A stretch of DNA of 64,000 nucleotides from Bradysia coprophila (lineage: Eukaryota; Arthropoda; Insecta; Diptera; Sciaridae): assembly GCF_014529535.1 (NCBI RefSeq), contig NW_023503555.1, positions 5,642,001-5,706,000 on the forward strand, in the 5' to 3' direction. Shown here piece after piece: positions 41,091-52,380 of the stretch; within the stretch, counting starts at the first letter, position 1, and the number at the start of each line of letters is the position of its first letter. The notes under the pieces were generated by a model. The model was not told the origin of the DNA and did no database searches. It worked only from the letters and a program-made list of their open reading frames with translations. The position numbers and the translations under genes are program-made.

Positions 41091-42693
41091 ATGTCCATTT
41101 TAAAACAGTTGAAGCCTTTACCATTAATTTTTTACATGATCGGCATATCTCCGCTACATCCGGAAAGTCTCAATAATGGAACAATTAGTAAACGACGCCT
41201 TGTACCAACTACAATTTCGACAACTTTAATTGTTACAGCCGTCGCAGTTCTTGGTTACCTTACGAATGTTTACCTAGAGCTCGGGAATTTCAACGCAATT
41301 ATCAATAATATTTCTCAGTCGAGTGCGTCGGCATTTTGTCTCTCATCAATTTATCAATGCTATAATCGTCCGTCTACATACCAAGCTCTAACTGATCAAA
41401 TTAACAAAATTGAAATAAATTTCGGAACAGAATTCGAACGACGAAATTCGTCAATATCAACATTCGCAAAGAAGTACAAACGGAAAGTTTCTCTTCTGTT
41501 TTTTCGGTCTATTTGTAAGCACTTCATTGGCTGCTCGTGTACTAGGGAATATGTATGAAATAAGAGGGCTCATCATGGTTGTCACACAAGGTGTTCTAAA
41601 CTTCACATCGGGATTGGTTGTGACTCATTGTATTCTTTATGTTGACACGGTGCAATTCTTTTTTCTTGCGCTGAATATAAAGGTCAGACTCTTCACTGCC
41701 AGCTTTGAAGAAAATTCAACTTTTAAAATATGTTAAATCAATGCACATGGACCTGTGGATGCTGGTGAATCAAATAAACGAATTCTTTTCGTGGAGCCTT
41801 TTCTGTTTCATTATTAACTTTATGGTTTACGTGACATACGACCTCTACCTTGTTTTTCCAATGCTACAAGCTGAATGGGACGTTGTAGCCATCACAGGTA
41901 TTAAGTCTAAGAAAATTCTAACCAAGGTAGTTTGACCACATATTCGGTAATAAAATATGACCAGGTCGGCTGGCTAATCTGGAACGGCTCACGGTCGAGA
42001 AAGTTATAAAACTCTGATGACATCGCGTCAATACTCTCTCTAGCAAACAAACTCTCTGAAAAAGTCGAATTAGAGGGTAAAACAAGTTTAAGAAGCTCTG
42101 CTTGTTACTAAGGCCGATAAAACAAAGTGTGAACAAAGCAGCAGATCTTCACAAACGTCTTCAACACCTTAACAATTGTAGTTTTTTTGCCAGGGAGAGT
42201 ATTGATCGTGCTGACGATCCGCCCAAATAGCTAGTCGGGTCCTGACTGTGACCAAGACTTATTTTGCTTTATCTTCCGTAGCATGTTTCTTCGCCCTATC
42301 TTACGATGCTGGTTGTTTAATTTTGCTCGTCAACGCATGCTACTTTTGTTCGGAAGAGGTAAAACAACCGATTTCAAATTGCAAAATCGTTAACACAGTC
42401 TTCCGTCAGGCATCTAATTTGCATGAAAGCATTGAAGATTTTACATTTTGGACATACGAAGACTATCCGTTACATCGACTTAAGCAAGAGTTGTTCGATC
42501 AGATGAATAATTTTCCCATTACTATTGAAGTTAGTGGATCTTTCGTTATCAATAGGGAACATCTGGCCGCGGTACAGGTTTGACAGTTTGTATTGATTTC
42601 AAAGTTGATTTTTCTTTCGGTATTCAGGTTGTTGCAACTTGCTGCACATACATGATAATTTGCATTCAGTTTTTCCTAATAGTAGACGAGTAG
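41091..42693 (+). pseudogene. Gustatory receptor paralogue with two frameshifts
   Basis: Tandem duplicate of the gene at 37516-38939. The start MSILKQLKPLPLIFYMIGIS aligns with MSILKRFSNLMSVFFLFGIA. Exons by analogy are 41091-41897, 42282-42358, 42410-42571 and 42628-42693. Splice phases match the intact paralogue and exon 3 is also 162 nt. Exon 1 reads in three frames: a shift at the T6 tract near 41500 and another at AAAGGTC near 41683, each consistent with one extra base. The remaining exons are clean and end with TCCTYMIICIQFF. The intact 3' exons argue for very recent inactivation or for assembly errors. If the two bases are errors, this is a functional receptor of about 370 aa. Confidence 0.85.
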
Positions 42694-42789
42694 CCGGCGT
42701 CATCTTGCTAAAAGGCCATCAACTCATACTTCTATACAGTTATCTTTACCTGCATAGATATCCAGAACTTATAATGAAATGTGAATTCT

Positions 42790-42820
42790 AACAAATGAAG
42801 TAATAGATTTTGTCTCAAAA
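42790..42820 (+). repeat. GAAGTAA motif, isolated
   Basis: ACAAATGAAGTAATAGATTTTG just downstream of the second receptor gene; flanking family blocks are not clear. Confidence 0.4.
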
Positions 42821-43559
42821 TTTGATGTCTTTCTTAAAATTCCGACAGAATTTCCATCGTGAGAAAGATTAGATTAGGGAACTTCTGAATTTATCACGAA
42901 TGACGTAACAGCAAAAATTTCTAGTGTATCCTCCCCAACCTTTGAGATATAAGTAAAATGAGAACAATATTTATCAACATATGTGGCAGTGGATTTTGTG
43001 TATTGTCAATATGTGGTTTCTAAGTAAAGGGAAGCTAATTACAGTTATTGTAAATTATTTTGTAATAAAACAGAACCACTTAATGACATGATATTAAAGT
43101 AACTCGATAAAGCTGACAGGGATCTTCTGCACGGGCCAGATAGACGGGTAGTAGAAGTTAATTCAATTCTAATTTCCTTCAGTAACACATTCTGTTGCGA
43201 CCACCGTCTAGATTTGGCAAAATTAATTAGGTCTTTTGACGTTTTGCATCAACATGCAGTTCAAAAATACAATTCCTCATCAGGCCATGGCTGCAGTCAC
43301 GGCAGAGTAAAATAAACCAGGCAGAAGCGGTTCATTTTTGAAACGTCAAATAAGTGACCTAATACACTGTATGAAAATGAACTCAAATGAACAGAACACT
43401 GACATAAATTGAAAAATCTTATTCGCAAAAAATATAGGGCTACTAGATTTTTCAAGTCCCTAGTCTGGTGCATACAATGCTCTATGAACAGAATACCGTG
43501 TTGAACACGAACAACGCGTTGAGACCTCACATTTTGTACATAGAAATGATATCAATTAC

Positions 43560-43770
43560 ATTAACTTAAGGCAGACATGTTCAGTCAGATAAAAAGTTTG
43601 GATACGTCGTTTGAAGTTAGTGGATTTTTCTGTTATCAAACGAATGCATTTGGTCAGGTTTGAATAGTTGTAAAGATATCAAAAAATTATTTTTATGTCG
43701 CCTTTGAGGTCCGCGACGTGCTGAACTTACATTGTAACATTTTTTTTGTTGAAGCATAGGAATTTAAGTA
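43560..43770 (+). pseudogene. Relic of a third gustatory receptor (exons 3-4)
   Basis: ATGTTCAGTCAGATAAAAAG followed by GAAGTTAGTGGATTTTTCTG TTATCAA matches exon 3 of the paralogue (TTGTTCGATCAGATGAATAA, GAAGTTAGTGGATCTTTCG). After it, GAGGTCCGCGACGTGCTGAA is a weak match to exon 4. Frames are broken. A remnant of the tandem array. Confidence 0.5.
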
Positions 43771-43859
43771 CTTCAATTTTTCGAAAGAGCTAGTAGTTAG
43801 TAACGAACGATTCATTTTCTTAATTTCGTATCCTCCATTTTTTTGGCTTCTTAAAATGA

Positions 43860-43946
43860 AAGCAAAATAAAATGATCGAGTCTGGTTTTTGACAATTGAA
43901 ATTCAATCGTCAAAAACCAGACTCGATCATTTTATTTTGCCTTTAC
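43860..43946. repeat. Near-perfect 87-nt hairpin
   Basis: GCAAAATAAAATGATCGAGT CTGGTTTTTGACAATTGA is followed, after two or three bases, by the inverted TCAATCGTCAAAAACCAGAC TCGATCATTTTATTTTGC. Arms of about 38 bp have a single mismatch. It may be a young palindromic MITE or a small-RNA precursor. Confidence 0.8.
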
Positions 43947-43949
43947 CTT

Positions 43950-45310
43950 ATATAACAATAAAATTATCAATTTATGAACGCGGGCTTTTTAACTAAAAAT
44001 GAGTTTTGTATTCACATCAACTGTGACGTTACGAAAGTCACCAAAAGCCTCTTGAATATCTCCCAACAATCACCAGAAATGTAATACCTCAACAACATCA
44101 AACTTCATCCGTTCGTTCGTCCTTACACATCCAAGTTAATGTTTGATCCACTTGTTTACCAGCGACATCTATGGACGGGCCAACCGCCCCCAAAAACAGC
44201 ACAATCTCTGTTCATCTCCATCCACAAATGAATCTACCACCACCCATAACACCAACACACACAAACATTTACTTTGATTGGACCACTTGAAGAGAGTTTC
44301 CTGTAGACATCCGATAACAAGAAGGGGAATTATGAAATCCACCCTCGTCTCTCGAATTTCATACCAACAGAAAATTGGCTAAATTGAAGAGAGCGAATTC
44401 CGATAGCGCGAGATTATTTTTCATTTTTATAAATAATTTCCCAACCGAGCGAGTCGTGTGCACTTCGTTCCATTCAGTGAAAATACCGTTCGTGAAGCGT
44501 CGTAGTGTATGCGTCGCACCACAATATTTTTCCATTCAGAGACGACGACGTCGACGGTAGATTTATTTGTATGTTGTTTTATCATCATGAGGATGATAGT
44601 CAAATACAAATAAGTCGAAATTCACCCGAACATATATACACACCGGGAATAGAGATACACAAAATATATACACAAAATGTACTTTTTGACTTTAGTTTTG
44701 TTTTGGTAGCGACGCGGTCTGGACGCTTTTCGCATTTTCTCTTCTATAACGTTTTTTCCCGTTTACGAACATTTTATTTCGTTCAGACAGTTCTATTTGA
44801 TTCGAGATATTACAATTCGAAAGACTTAATTAGAAAGAGTTTGGTTTCAAAACGTTTGTTTGAAATTCAGACGAAATCAGTTGACTATAACGGTTGAAGA
44901 CAAGAAAATATTTTTTTTTTGAAAATGAGTGTTGATGACAAGGTGATCAAAATAATGCGCTAAGTATACGTCCGTTGAAAATAATATAGTTGCAAAAAAC
45001 AAACTTTGCAGTTCATCACTTTGATAAATTTTAACCGAAGATTTCTCGTGAACGATAAGCATAATTTAGTGCAAATTTGTATTGTTTTGAAACGGAAAAG
45101 ATTTATGAACCGCATGCACAAATAGTCAAATAACAGTTTAAAAAAACGAACAGTAATTTGTGCAGAACTGATTGCAATCGAATGCATTAAATTAGATTTG
45201 TACTGCCCGGTGGCTGTAAACAAATAATTCTCTCACAAAGACGAGTGTAATATTGTGCCGCATAACTATTCCCAAAATTTGTTTATCGAAATTATTACAA
45301 ACAATAGAGG
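43950..45310 (+). other. Upstream region and probable 5' UTR of the gene beginning at 45311
   Basis: No coding exon is recognised. An initiator-like TCAGTG occurs at 44475 and GACGACGACGTCGACGG at 44541. Several short upstream ATGs are present. An open frame at 44505-44897 has no family features. Confidence 0.35.
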
Positions 45311-45410
45311 ATGGCCCCCTTCTGGTTTATGGGGGCCCTCCTGATGACGATGTTGTTTGTACAGAGGGCCGAATGTACAGCAGCATCAACTAATGGATTA
45401 ACAGCTAATG
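45311..45410 (+). CDS. Signal-peptide first coding exon of a gene extending beyond the window
   Basis: ATG at 45311 opens MAPFWFMGALLMTMLFVQRA ECTAASTNGLTAN, a textbook secretory signal with a likely cut after RAEC or ECTA. The frame ends at AATG|GTAAGTTCG, a strong donor, phase 1. Phase 1 after a signal exon is the usual arrangement for extracellular-domain genes (Ig, EGF and similar). No downstream exon with recognisable homology or matching frame could be found up to 64000, so the first intron would exceed 18.5 kb. Large first introns are typical of developmental or neuronal surface-protein genes. The identity of the gene is unknown. Confidence 0.6.
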
Positions 45411-46420
45411 GTAAGTTCGAATGTAATGTAATGCAATATTAATTGGCACACAGTTAGTCCTAAAAGCTTTTATACACACACTCACACACACACACACAAA
45501 TCTCGGGGCGCATGGACCAGCTTTTTCTAATTGACTGGCTCTGTGTCACAAGCAGATTATTTTGTGTTACACGAAGCATAAATGTCGATTAGCAATACAT
45601 TTATTATTTTCGTAATAATATCGAGTTCAACGGGCAAACCATTTACATGTCATATTTCAGATCCGCTCTGAATAGGAAATGAGTAACAAAATATATCTCC
45701 GAATGTCCGAAAATGGGTAACATTTTGGGTCTTCTTTCGTTTGTGGTATAAATTCATTGTATATTTGAACATTCCATTGGTAGAGGAGGTGGGGTGTGTG
45801 TGTTTTGTACTATATTTTCCATTATTCACGATGTGGTGCCAGCAGCACGTATCCGTAATTGATTTTACTTTGATTTTGGTTTTAGTTTCGTGTTTTAGTT
45901 ATTGGATTTGTTAAAATTTTTACCTGGAATTTATGTGTTTAATCGATTAAAATGGAAAATAATTCAATTAAAATAATTGATGAATTTCGTATATATTACC
46001 ATGCAGTAATATAGTCGTCCTGATTACCCCCCCCCCACACACACACACACCGAGCGACAAAAACGAGACCTGTTGTCTAGTCCACATTTAATGCATTTAT
46101 ATTTACGAAAGATTTAAAATTTTCAATATTCGATATAATAGTAAGTGGTTTTGTCACTCATTGTAACGGCATAACACTATGTACATGGATGCACGTTTAT
46201 AGCATGGTAAACATAAATTAACCACTCGGTAAAATTTGTATTGTCAGTATTTGGTATTTGATTCATTTATCGTAGTTACAGCAAAATGTTTAGAGGTTTT
46301 CTGGTCGAATTCTATCGGCATTGTGATTGTATGCTTTCATTGTCAAAAATATATTAACCAACCATGGTCGAAGCAGGGATGTATAGCAGATCATGTAGAT
46401 CATTGTGTGCGAATTTCTAT
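45411..46420. other. Probable intron start, with CA microsatellites
   Basis: (CA)n at about 45475-45500 and a C10-(CA)n tract at 46028-46051. No exon is recognised. Confidence 0.45.
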
Positions 46421-46423
46421 AGT

Positions 46424-46548
46424 AGGGCCTATTTTAGGGAATTCCTTAAAATTCATGAACTCTTGTTTTTCTTACATCTGGTAAAAAACCATTCCAATGT
46501 AATCGGTCCAGCTTTCTGAGAATTGATTCCCTTAAAATAGGCCCGCTC
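46424..46548. mobile_element. TIR element, ~125 bp
   Basis: AGGGCCTATTTTAGGGAATT is inverted as AATTGATTCCCTTAAAATAG GCCC. Confidence 0.55.
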
Positions 46549-46590
46549 TCCGCTCTCCGCTGACGATGTCAACACAAGTTTTTTTGTTGA

Positions 46591-47072
46591 CAGTTTAACC
46601 TGTCGCAGGCGGCAAGCATATCAACACATTCAAAATAATTGCGGCTCGTCAACTTTCGGCACCGTGGACTTTACTTAAATAGTCCTCCAAATAAATTTTT
46701 AAAAATCTAGAATTCAGTTTTGGATTTTTTTAAATTTATTTGGAGGCATTCCTCGACTATTTAAGTAAAGTCCAGGGCACCGAAAGTTGGCAAGCCGCAA
46801 TTAATTTCAATGTGTTAACAAATGTATGATAAATCGCGCGATGTTGTGACGTCACAGATATTTATTTAGACGGATAAATCGGCTGTCTCGATTGTCCGTC
46901 TCATGTATCGATAATGTTATATTACTATTCAAACTATTACTTCATTTGATCGAAGATGTTCAGAGATTGATTTCAGAAATCTTCTACTTCATTTCTTCTA
47001 CTTCAGAGCTTGTCGTTTGTTATTGCTGTCGTTGTCGATAACAGATGACAGCCGTCTGTAACAGGTTTATTT
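46591..47072 (-). mobile_element. GAAGTAA-motif MITE, copy 7, with both terminal repeats
   Basis: Left end TTTAACCTGTCGCAGGCGGC AAGCATATCAACA, right end GATGACAGCCGTCTGTAACA GGTTTA. Between them in reverse orientation lie CTATTACTTCATTTGATC (46936), ATCTTCTACTTCATTTC (46979) and GTCGTTGTCGATAACAGATG (47029). This copy shows that the family has TIRs near TTAACCTGTTACAGACGGC. A 165-bp palindrome is inserted at 46640-46806. Confidence 0.72.
46640..46806. mobile_element. Palindromic MITE nested in the element above
   Basis: ATTGCGGCTCGTCAACTTTC, GGACTTTACTTAAATAGTCC, TCCAAATAAATTT is inverted as AAATTTATTTGGAGG, GACTATTTAAGTAAAGTCC and GAAAGTTGGCAAGCCGCAAT. Arms are about 65 bp. Confidence 0.75.
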
Positions 47073-47284
47073 TATTCGAAACGAATGAATTTCATTTTTC
47101 TTATAAGTCGCAGCTCAGTTACAGCTTTTGTAAGCATTTTTCATTGGGAAAATTAGCGCTCAATATGTATCCGAGTCCGAGACAGTCTATAGTGTGAGTG
47201 TACCCTTAAACAGCTTCCTATGAAAACATGAATGATACAAATTGACCATAGGACAAGTGATTGATAACTCCAATGCAATTATCA

Positions 47285-47345
47285 TGTCTAGTACTTCGTC
47301 TGATTGTTTCAAAATATTACTTCAAAATCTGTTACTTGATTAGGT
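47285..47345 (-). repeat. GAAGTAA motif pair, reverse orientation
   Basis: AATATTACTTCAAAATCTGT TACTTGATT (47307-47341); an eroded fragment of the family. Confidence 0.4.
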
Positions 47346-47349
47346 TGAA

Positions 47350-48240
47350 CTAACACTGTACATTGACAAGGTAACAGAGGTAACACAATGCAGTTTCCAT
47401 ATAACAACTATAAAATCATAGACAGAATAACTGATTGTTTAAAGGAAATTAATCAACAAAATGTAAATTAGGTGTCGTTGCTTACATAACGATTGATCAC
47501 GATAACTTGTATTACTAAAGTCTCCAAATTTGACTTTGGTCAAACTTAAGGATGTCTATGACTGAGTTACGCCGCGCCGATCGCCATTATTTAACACGGG
47601 CCATATATAATACAGCCTTGGTCAATCCAGTGTTAATGCTCTTCCGATAGATCCTTGAGTAGCCGAAACTATTGTCAGAAATGTGTGCAAAGTTAATGCA
47701 ACTAACTTCACAGTGTCGCATTGTAATGAATTTGTTGGCAATAACTGAGATCGTTTTATTACTGAAAATGAATGAAAATGGACTAAATTGATTGCATAAG
47801 CCTCCGAATATTTCTTATGCACAGAGCAGAGACTAAATTCGTGAAAATTCGTGAAAATCCATGCTTGGTGCTAGAGTGCTATGTTGCTTTTCAATTCGAT
47901 GTTTCTGATTCTAGACTCTTTAAATTGAGAGTAGAGTCACACAATCGGCAGAATAAATTATTCGTCCTTCAATGATTCAGTCGGTTGATTGTGTGGGTTT
48001 ACACCAAACAAAATTATTGGTCTTTGACCTGTAGTCCTGTCTTATATTAATTAACATTTTCAACCAATCACAAACGGAAGCACATCACCAATATAAGTGT
48101 CGCGTCTACTACTTCTTTTGTTTTAAGCATTTTCTGGAAATTGAAGCAACGATCTTTTACTTCATCATTTTTAACAAATATAATCGAGTATTTTTATCAG
48201 TAATAGTGACTGAAATAATCTAGAACTTAGAATTTGAAGT
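47350..48240. other. Non-coding DNA
   Basis: No gene seen. A small dyad CACACAATCGGCAGA..TCGGTTGATTGTGTG lies at 47939-47996, and eroded GAAGTAA-family blocks (ACTACTTCTTTTG, GATCTTTTACTTCATCATTT) at 48110-48172. Confidence 0.4.
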
Positions 48241-48271
48241 GAAATTATAAGAGAAATTGAATCTGAAATAA

Positions 48272-48356
48272 AATTTGGGTGCCACGACTAGGACCCGAAC
48301 CCAGAATCTCCACCTTGCCGGGGTGTTGCTCTAACAAATTGAACTACCGTGGACAT
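48272..48356 (-). tRNA. tRNA-like sequence, degenerate (pseudo-tRNA or tRNA-derived repeat)
   Basis: On the minus strand GTCCACGGTAGTTCAATTTG TTAGAGCAAC resembles an A box and D arm. CACC-CCGGCAA-GGTG folds as an anticodon stem-loop (apparent anticodon GGC, but with C instead of U at position 33). CTGGGTTCGGGTCCTAG folds as a T arm with a good B box. The acceptor stem pairs only with a bulged base (GTCCACG with CGTGGCAC). It is flanked by inverted TGAATCTGAAATAAAATTT and ATTTTAATTTCAGATCTAA. The flaws make a functional tRNA unlikely. Confidence 0.5.
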
Positions 48357-48469
48357 TTTAATTTCAGATCTAATTTCGAACCGTATTTTATGCCAGTAAT
48401 ATGGGGTATTGTGCACAGATATTACTTGTTTCTAGCATTTAACAAATATATTGTTATATGAGGACCACT

Positions 48470-49838
48470 TAGCGTGACCACACTTTCAGAGAAATTTACG
48501 AAACTTTGAGTAAATTTAGAAAACTTTGAGAAACTTTGGTAAAATTTGATAACTTTTTAAGAAATTTGTTTTGGGAAACATAATTGAAAAACCTTCGAGA
48601 AATGGACTTCCCAAAACAGTCCCTGTGCTACAAAGATGATAGCATGATGGCATCTTGAATAATAAAACGGGAAGACAGAAACGCATTTACCTTTGTTAAA
48701 CGTTCATTATTCTATTGAATGCTATTTCACCTCAACATCAAAACCTCGACATCAACACATTAATAAGAAGAAAAGCATTTGCTAATGATTTCAAATTCAA
48801 CGCAACAACCATTCCCGTAGAATTGATTATTGTGTGTTCTTCTGCCACCGAATAGATATACTTATTTCATACTCACACATCATTTTAGCTATATGTACAT
48901 TTTGCATTGAATTTATAGATCCCGATAGAAAATGTGCGACAAAATGAAAATGAAAAGGGAAATGTGTGTAAAACACACACACACACTGTTCTAATAATAG
49001 ATTTAGCATATTTCTATTTTCTTTTGTTTTTCCATCTACACAGTTGATTAAATTGCTAATGATTTATTAGAAATATAATGTTGTCTCCGCTGTACGACGA
49101 CTGGCTCATGGAAAATATAGATATAGAACCGAGACCAAGATTATCATATTTTGTATATGAACAAAATTTCGTACAAATTGTTCCACGAAATTTGTCGCGT
49201 TTCGGAGTTTTTCATTTTTTTCTCTCTCTATTTTCCTGATACGTTATATATGTATGTGCATGCGTTTTGCCCCTCGTCTGTTGGTTCCATTTATAATAGA
49301 AAACATTTTTATGTTCAACAAATAAATTATTCAGCCAATTAACTATCATAGTGCTCAATGTATCGTATTAACCGATTTGTGAAAATTGTCTCACAAAAAA
49401 AAGGCATAATAAATCTTTATTCCATCCGAAATGTCTCTTTATAAATAAAGAAGAACGAAAAATTTACTTGGAAAAACATCACCAGACAACGGTGTGTATA
49501 TACCATATACCATATAAATAAGTGTGTCGATGCACAACAAAACATTTTTCTTGTTCCAACATAAACAGAGCTAATGCATTAAAATTGTGACATTTTCTAT
49601 TCAGGAAAATAATTGCTTTTTTAAAGTCGCCCAAATTAAATCGTTAATCCAGTTTTGAACGAAAACCATTCGGTGAATTGAGGAATTAAAATTTTTTTCT
49701 TTTTTTTGTTGGAAAATTGTCGGTAGGCATTATCAACATTTAGGATTAAAGTTTTAGGAAAGGATATGGTTATGTCATATGTTATCGACAATGACGACGA
49801 AAAACAAGTGATTGACAATGAACAAAGTTTTCCATTTA
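48470..49838. other. Non-coding AT-rich DNA
   Basis: 48480-48600 carries repeated AAACTTTGAG words like those at 16600-16655. Nothing else supportable except a GAAGTAA-family left end (TGTTATCGACAATGACGACG) at about 49780. Confidence 0.4.
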
Positions 49839-50059
49839 TACAGTCACAGGCAGTGAAATTTTAGCATGAATTTGCTTCAGCTGTTTTTCAACTAATACTA
49901 ATCCACACAAACAATCAAAACTGTTTATACGTTGTTATACGGTTTTACCACTACCACGAGCGTGCTTCAACCCAGATAAACCGTTTTGAATGTTTGTGTG
50001 GATCAGCTGGAAAACCACTGAAGCAAATTCATGCTGAAATTTCACTGCCTCTGACTGTA
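49839..50059. mobile_element. AGCTG-type palindromic MITE, copy 3 (cleanest ends)
   Basis: TACAGTCACAGGCAGTGAAA, TTTTAGCATGAATTTGC and TTCAGCTG at the left are inverted as CAGCTGG, GCAAATTCATGCTGAAATT and TCACTGCCTCTGACTGTA at the right. 221 bp. Confidence 0.75.
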
Positions 50060-52290
50060 GCCAAATGTAAAATAGTGTAAACAATAGAAGTAATAGATTT
50101 GTTTATGTGTTTACCTTTTACGGCTAATAACAAGCTCAGTCTGGACCACCCCGGTCTAACGTGACTTCCGAACCACGCCTCAAAATAAGCAAATATTCTA
50201 TAAGGAAGCTGATATCTAATGGATATCCCGCCTAAATGTAGGCTAGATATAATGCACAAAAATTCATTCAGTGTGTGTTTCGTTGCAGCTACCAAACACA
50301 CTGCAACTACACAAACTAATAAAGCTTGAGTGAACTTTACAGCGTCACCAATGCGATCTGATCGCTAGAAAAATTCTATGTCAAACTCGGATAATTTTGC
50401 TGGAAGGCCAGTACGTAGCCACTTAGCAATCCCGTTCAGATTTAGTAACTATGACGTGAAACGTTTGAATTTTAAAGAAATTGACACGATTCAGGAGACC
50501 GCGAATCGATACTTCCGTAAACTTTAATATATTTTGTACTAACTGGAACGTTATTGTCAAGCTTTATGTTAGATTTAATAGCTAAGTTTAACTTGAAATG
50601 CTATCCACTTCATCCATATATTGAATACGTTCCATTGCATTTCTAGGCACACATAAAAGTATTATATTGGAATTTCTGTTCAAGTGTGCATATTCTAACT
50701 GTTGGAATCTTCAAATAGTTGAGAGTTAAGTTATCGCGAGAGTTACGAATCTTTTCGAGAAAACTTTCGAGATTAAATAATTCACAAAAGCATCGGATTT
50801 TCCATCGAATCCAATTGCAGTTATACATTCCACACCACAATCCACATATGCCACATTATAATACATACATAAATGTCGTAACAACGTGGAATGAATAGAA
50901 AGAATTGGATTGCGACCTCTAGTTTTTCTCAGCCTATAATATTAACATCAAGGTCGACAATTTTGTGTTAGCGCTACTCTACAATCTCTTATTTTGTATT
51001 TCTCGTTAATCAATCTCTTAATTCTATCAGTCCATTTTGTTCCACACTTTCAGCATGTACGAGTCACAAGATATGAACGTGTGGAACAAAGTGGACAAAA
51101 AAAAACATTGATTCCACGGGCGCACGTTTAGGTGTAACGACTGTTGGCGTACATTGTTCACTGTGTTCTTACTGTTCGTTAATTGTCGGTCTATTCACTT
51201 ATTACCAACTATATTTATAGATGATCTTTAATGACTTCAATAACACTAATTACGCACTCAATACTGTAAAGCCTCACATTTTTTAGTTGAAACAAAAAAA
51301 AACTCAAATTTTCATGTCAATTGATCGATTTATTATTGAATTACTGCGAACACATTCCCGTTAAATCGCATGCATCGCATTGTATACAAATTATTATCGA
51401 GCACAGCTTTACCATCGTTTTGCATTCATCCAGGAGCGTGCTTAGAGCATAATATATGTATGCAACATTTAAAATGGGAAATATAATTTCCATATGCAAA
51501 CATATAATGAAAATCCCCAGCACATCAATTCAGTTTACTGGAAATTAAATTAAAATTTTCAGCAAATATTTAACTTAAAAACATTTTGTAGAAAGAACAG
51601 AAAAAAAATGCTCGCAACCTCGCAACATAAATAAATTTAAATGCATTTTCATTCTGTCATTAAAAGTCTATTAAATAAATTAATTTAAACTCTCGACCCT
51701 TTTTTTATGATGGATTTTTGTTTTCATGTTTTCAAGCATCGTTTGAGTGAAATGAAGTTCATTTTTTAAAGTTTATGGATTAACTGCACAACCAAAAATA
51801 GCGGTTCATTTACTGTGTTCCGATGTTAAATTAATTTTTAGAACTTAACGGAACGAAAAAGATTCAAATTCAAATATTTGCATGAGTTTCAAACGATTGA
51901 AAGTTAAACTTTAAACTTCAAGTAGGACAGGTAAATTAGATGAAATCTTCAGTGCAAAGTCGGAAAACAAACAAATCGTTGGCTTCAGGGCGGTAATTGG
52001 GACCAGTTGGCCCAGATAAGTAAGATAAAGTTGTCAGACTGACCTGTTAGACAGAAAGCACCATCGAATCTGTTACTTCTTTTAATATCGCGGTCTAAGT
52101 TCATCTGGGTTGAACTATTGGAATTTGTTAAATACGAGAAACATTTCTCACGTAGGTAGTTCTTCTCGTTGTATGTCGAAATGACTTCGAAGAGACGAAA
52201 AAGGTCGACTCAGTAGTTTAATGATTCTAGAAAATAATTGAATCCTGTTTGTAGTTGCATGTTTTATCTTTGTTCATTATTATGTGGATA
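50060..52290. other. Non-coding DNA with one palindromic repeat
   Basis: At 51030-51110, TCCATTTTGTTCCACAC is inverted as GTGTGGAACAAAGTGGA and followed by GATTCCACGGGCGCACGTTTAGG. A relative at 58365-58470 has TCCACTCTGTTCCACG .. AAACAGAGTGGA and GATGACACGGCGGCCCTTTTAG. No exon is recognised. Confidence 0.5.
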
Positions 52291-52296
52291 ACATTT

Positions 52297-52380
52297 ATAC
52301 ACCGGAAACATAACAAAAAGAAACTACGGATAGCAGAGGTCAACTATCTGTAGTTTCTTTTTGTTATGTTTCCGGTCTAT
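52297..52380. mobile_element. Hairpin MITE, 84 bp
   Basis: ACCGGAAACATAACAAAAAG AAACTACGGATAG pairs with CTATCTGTAGTTTCTTTTTG TTATGTTTCCGGT, leaving a loop of about 16 nt. Arms of 33 bp are nearly perfect. Confidence 0.75.

Noticed and set aside
44505..44897. 130-codon frame upstream of the signal-peptide exon
   Set aside because: No domain features. It starts inside a GACGACGACG stretch and is best seen as untranslated leader or promoter DNA.
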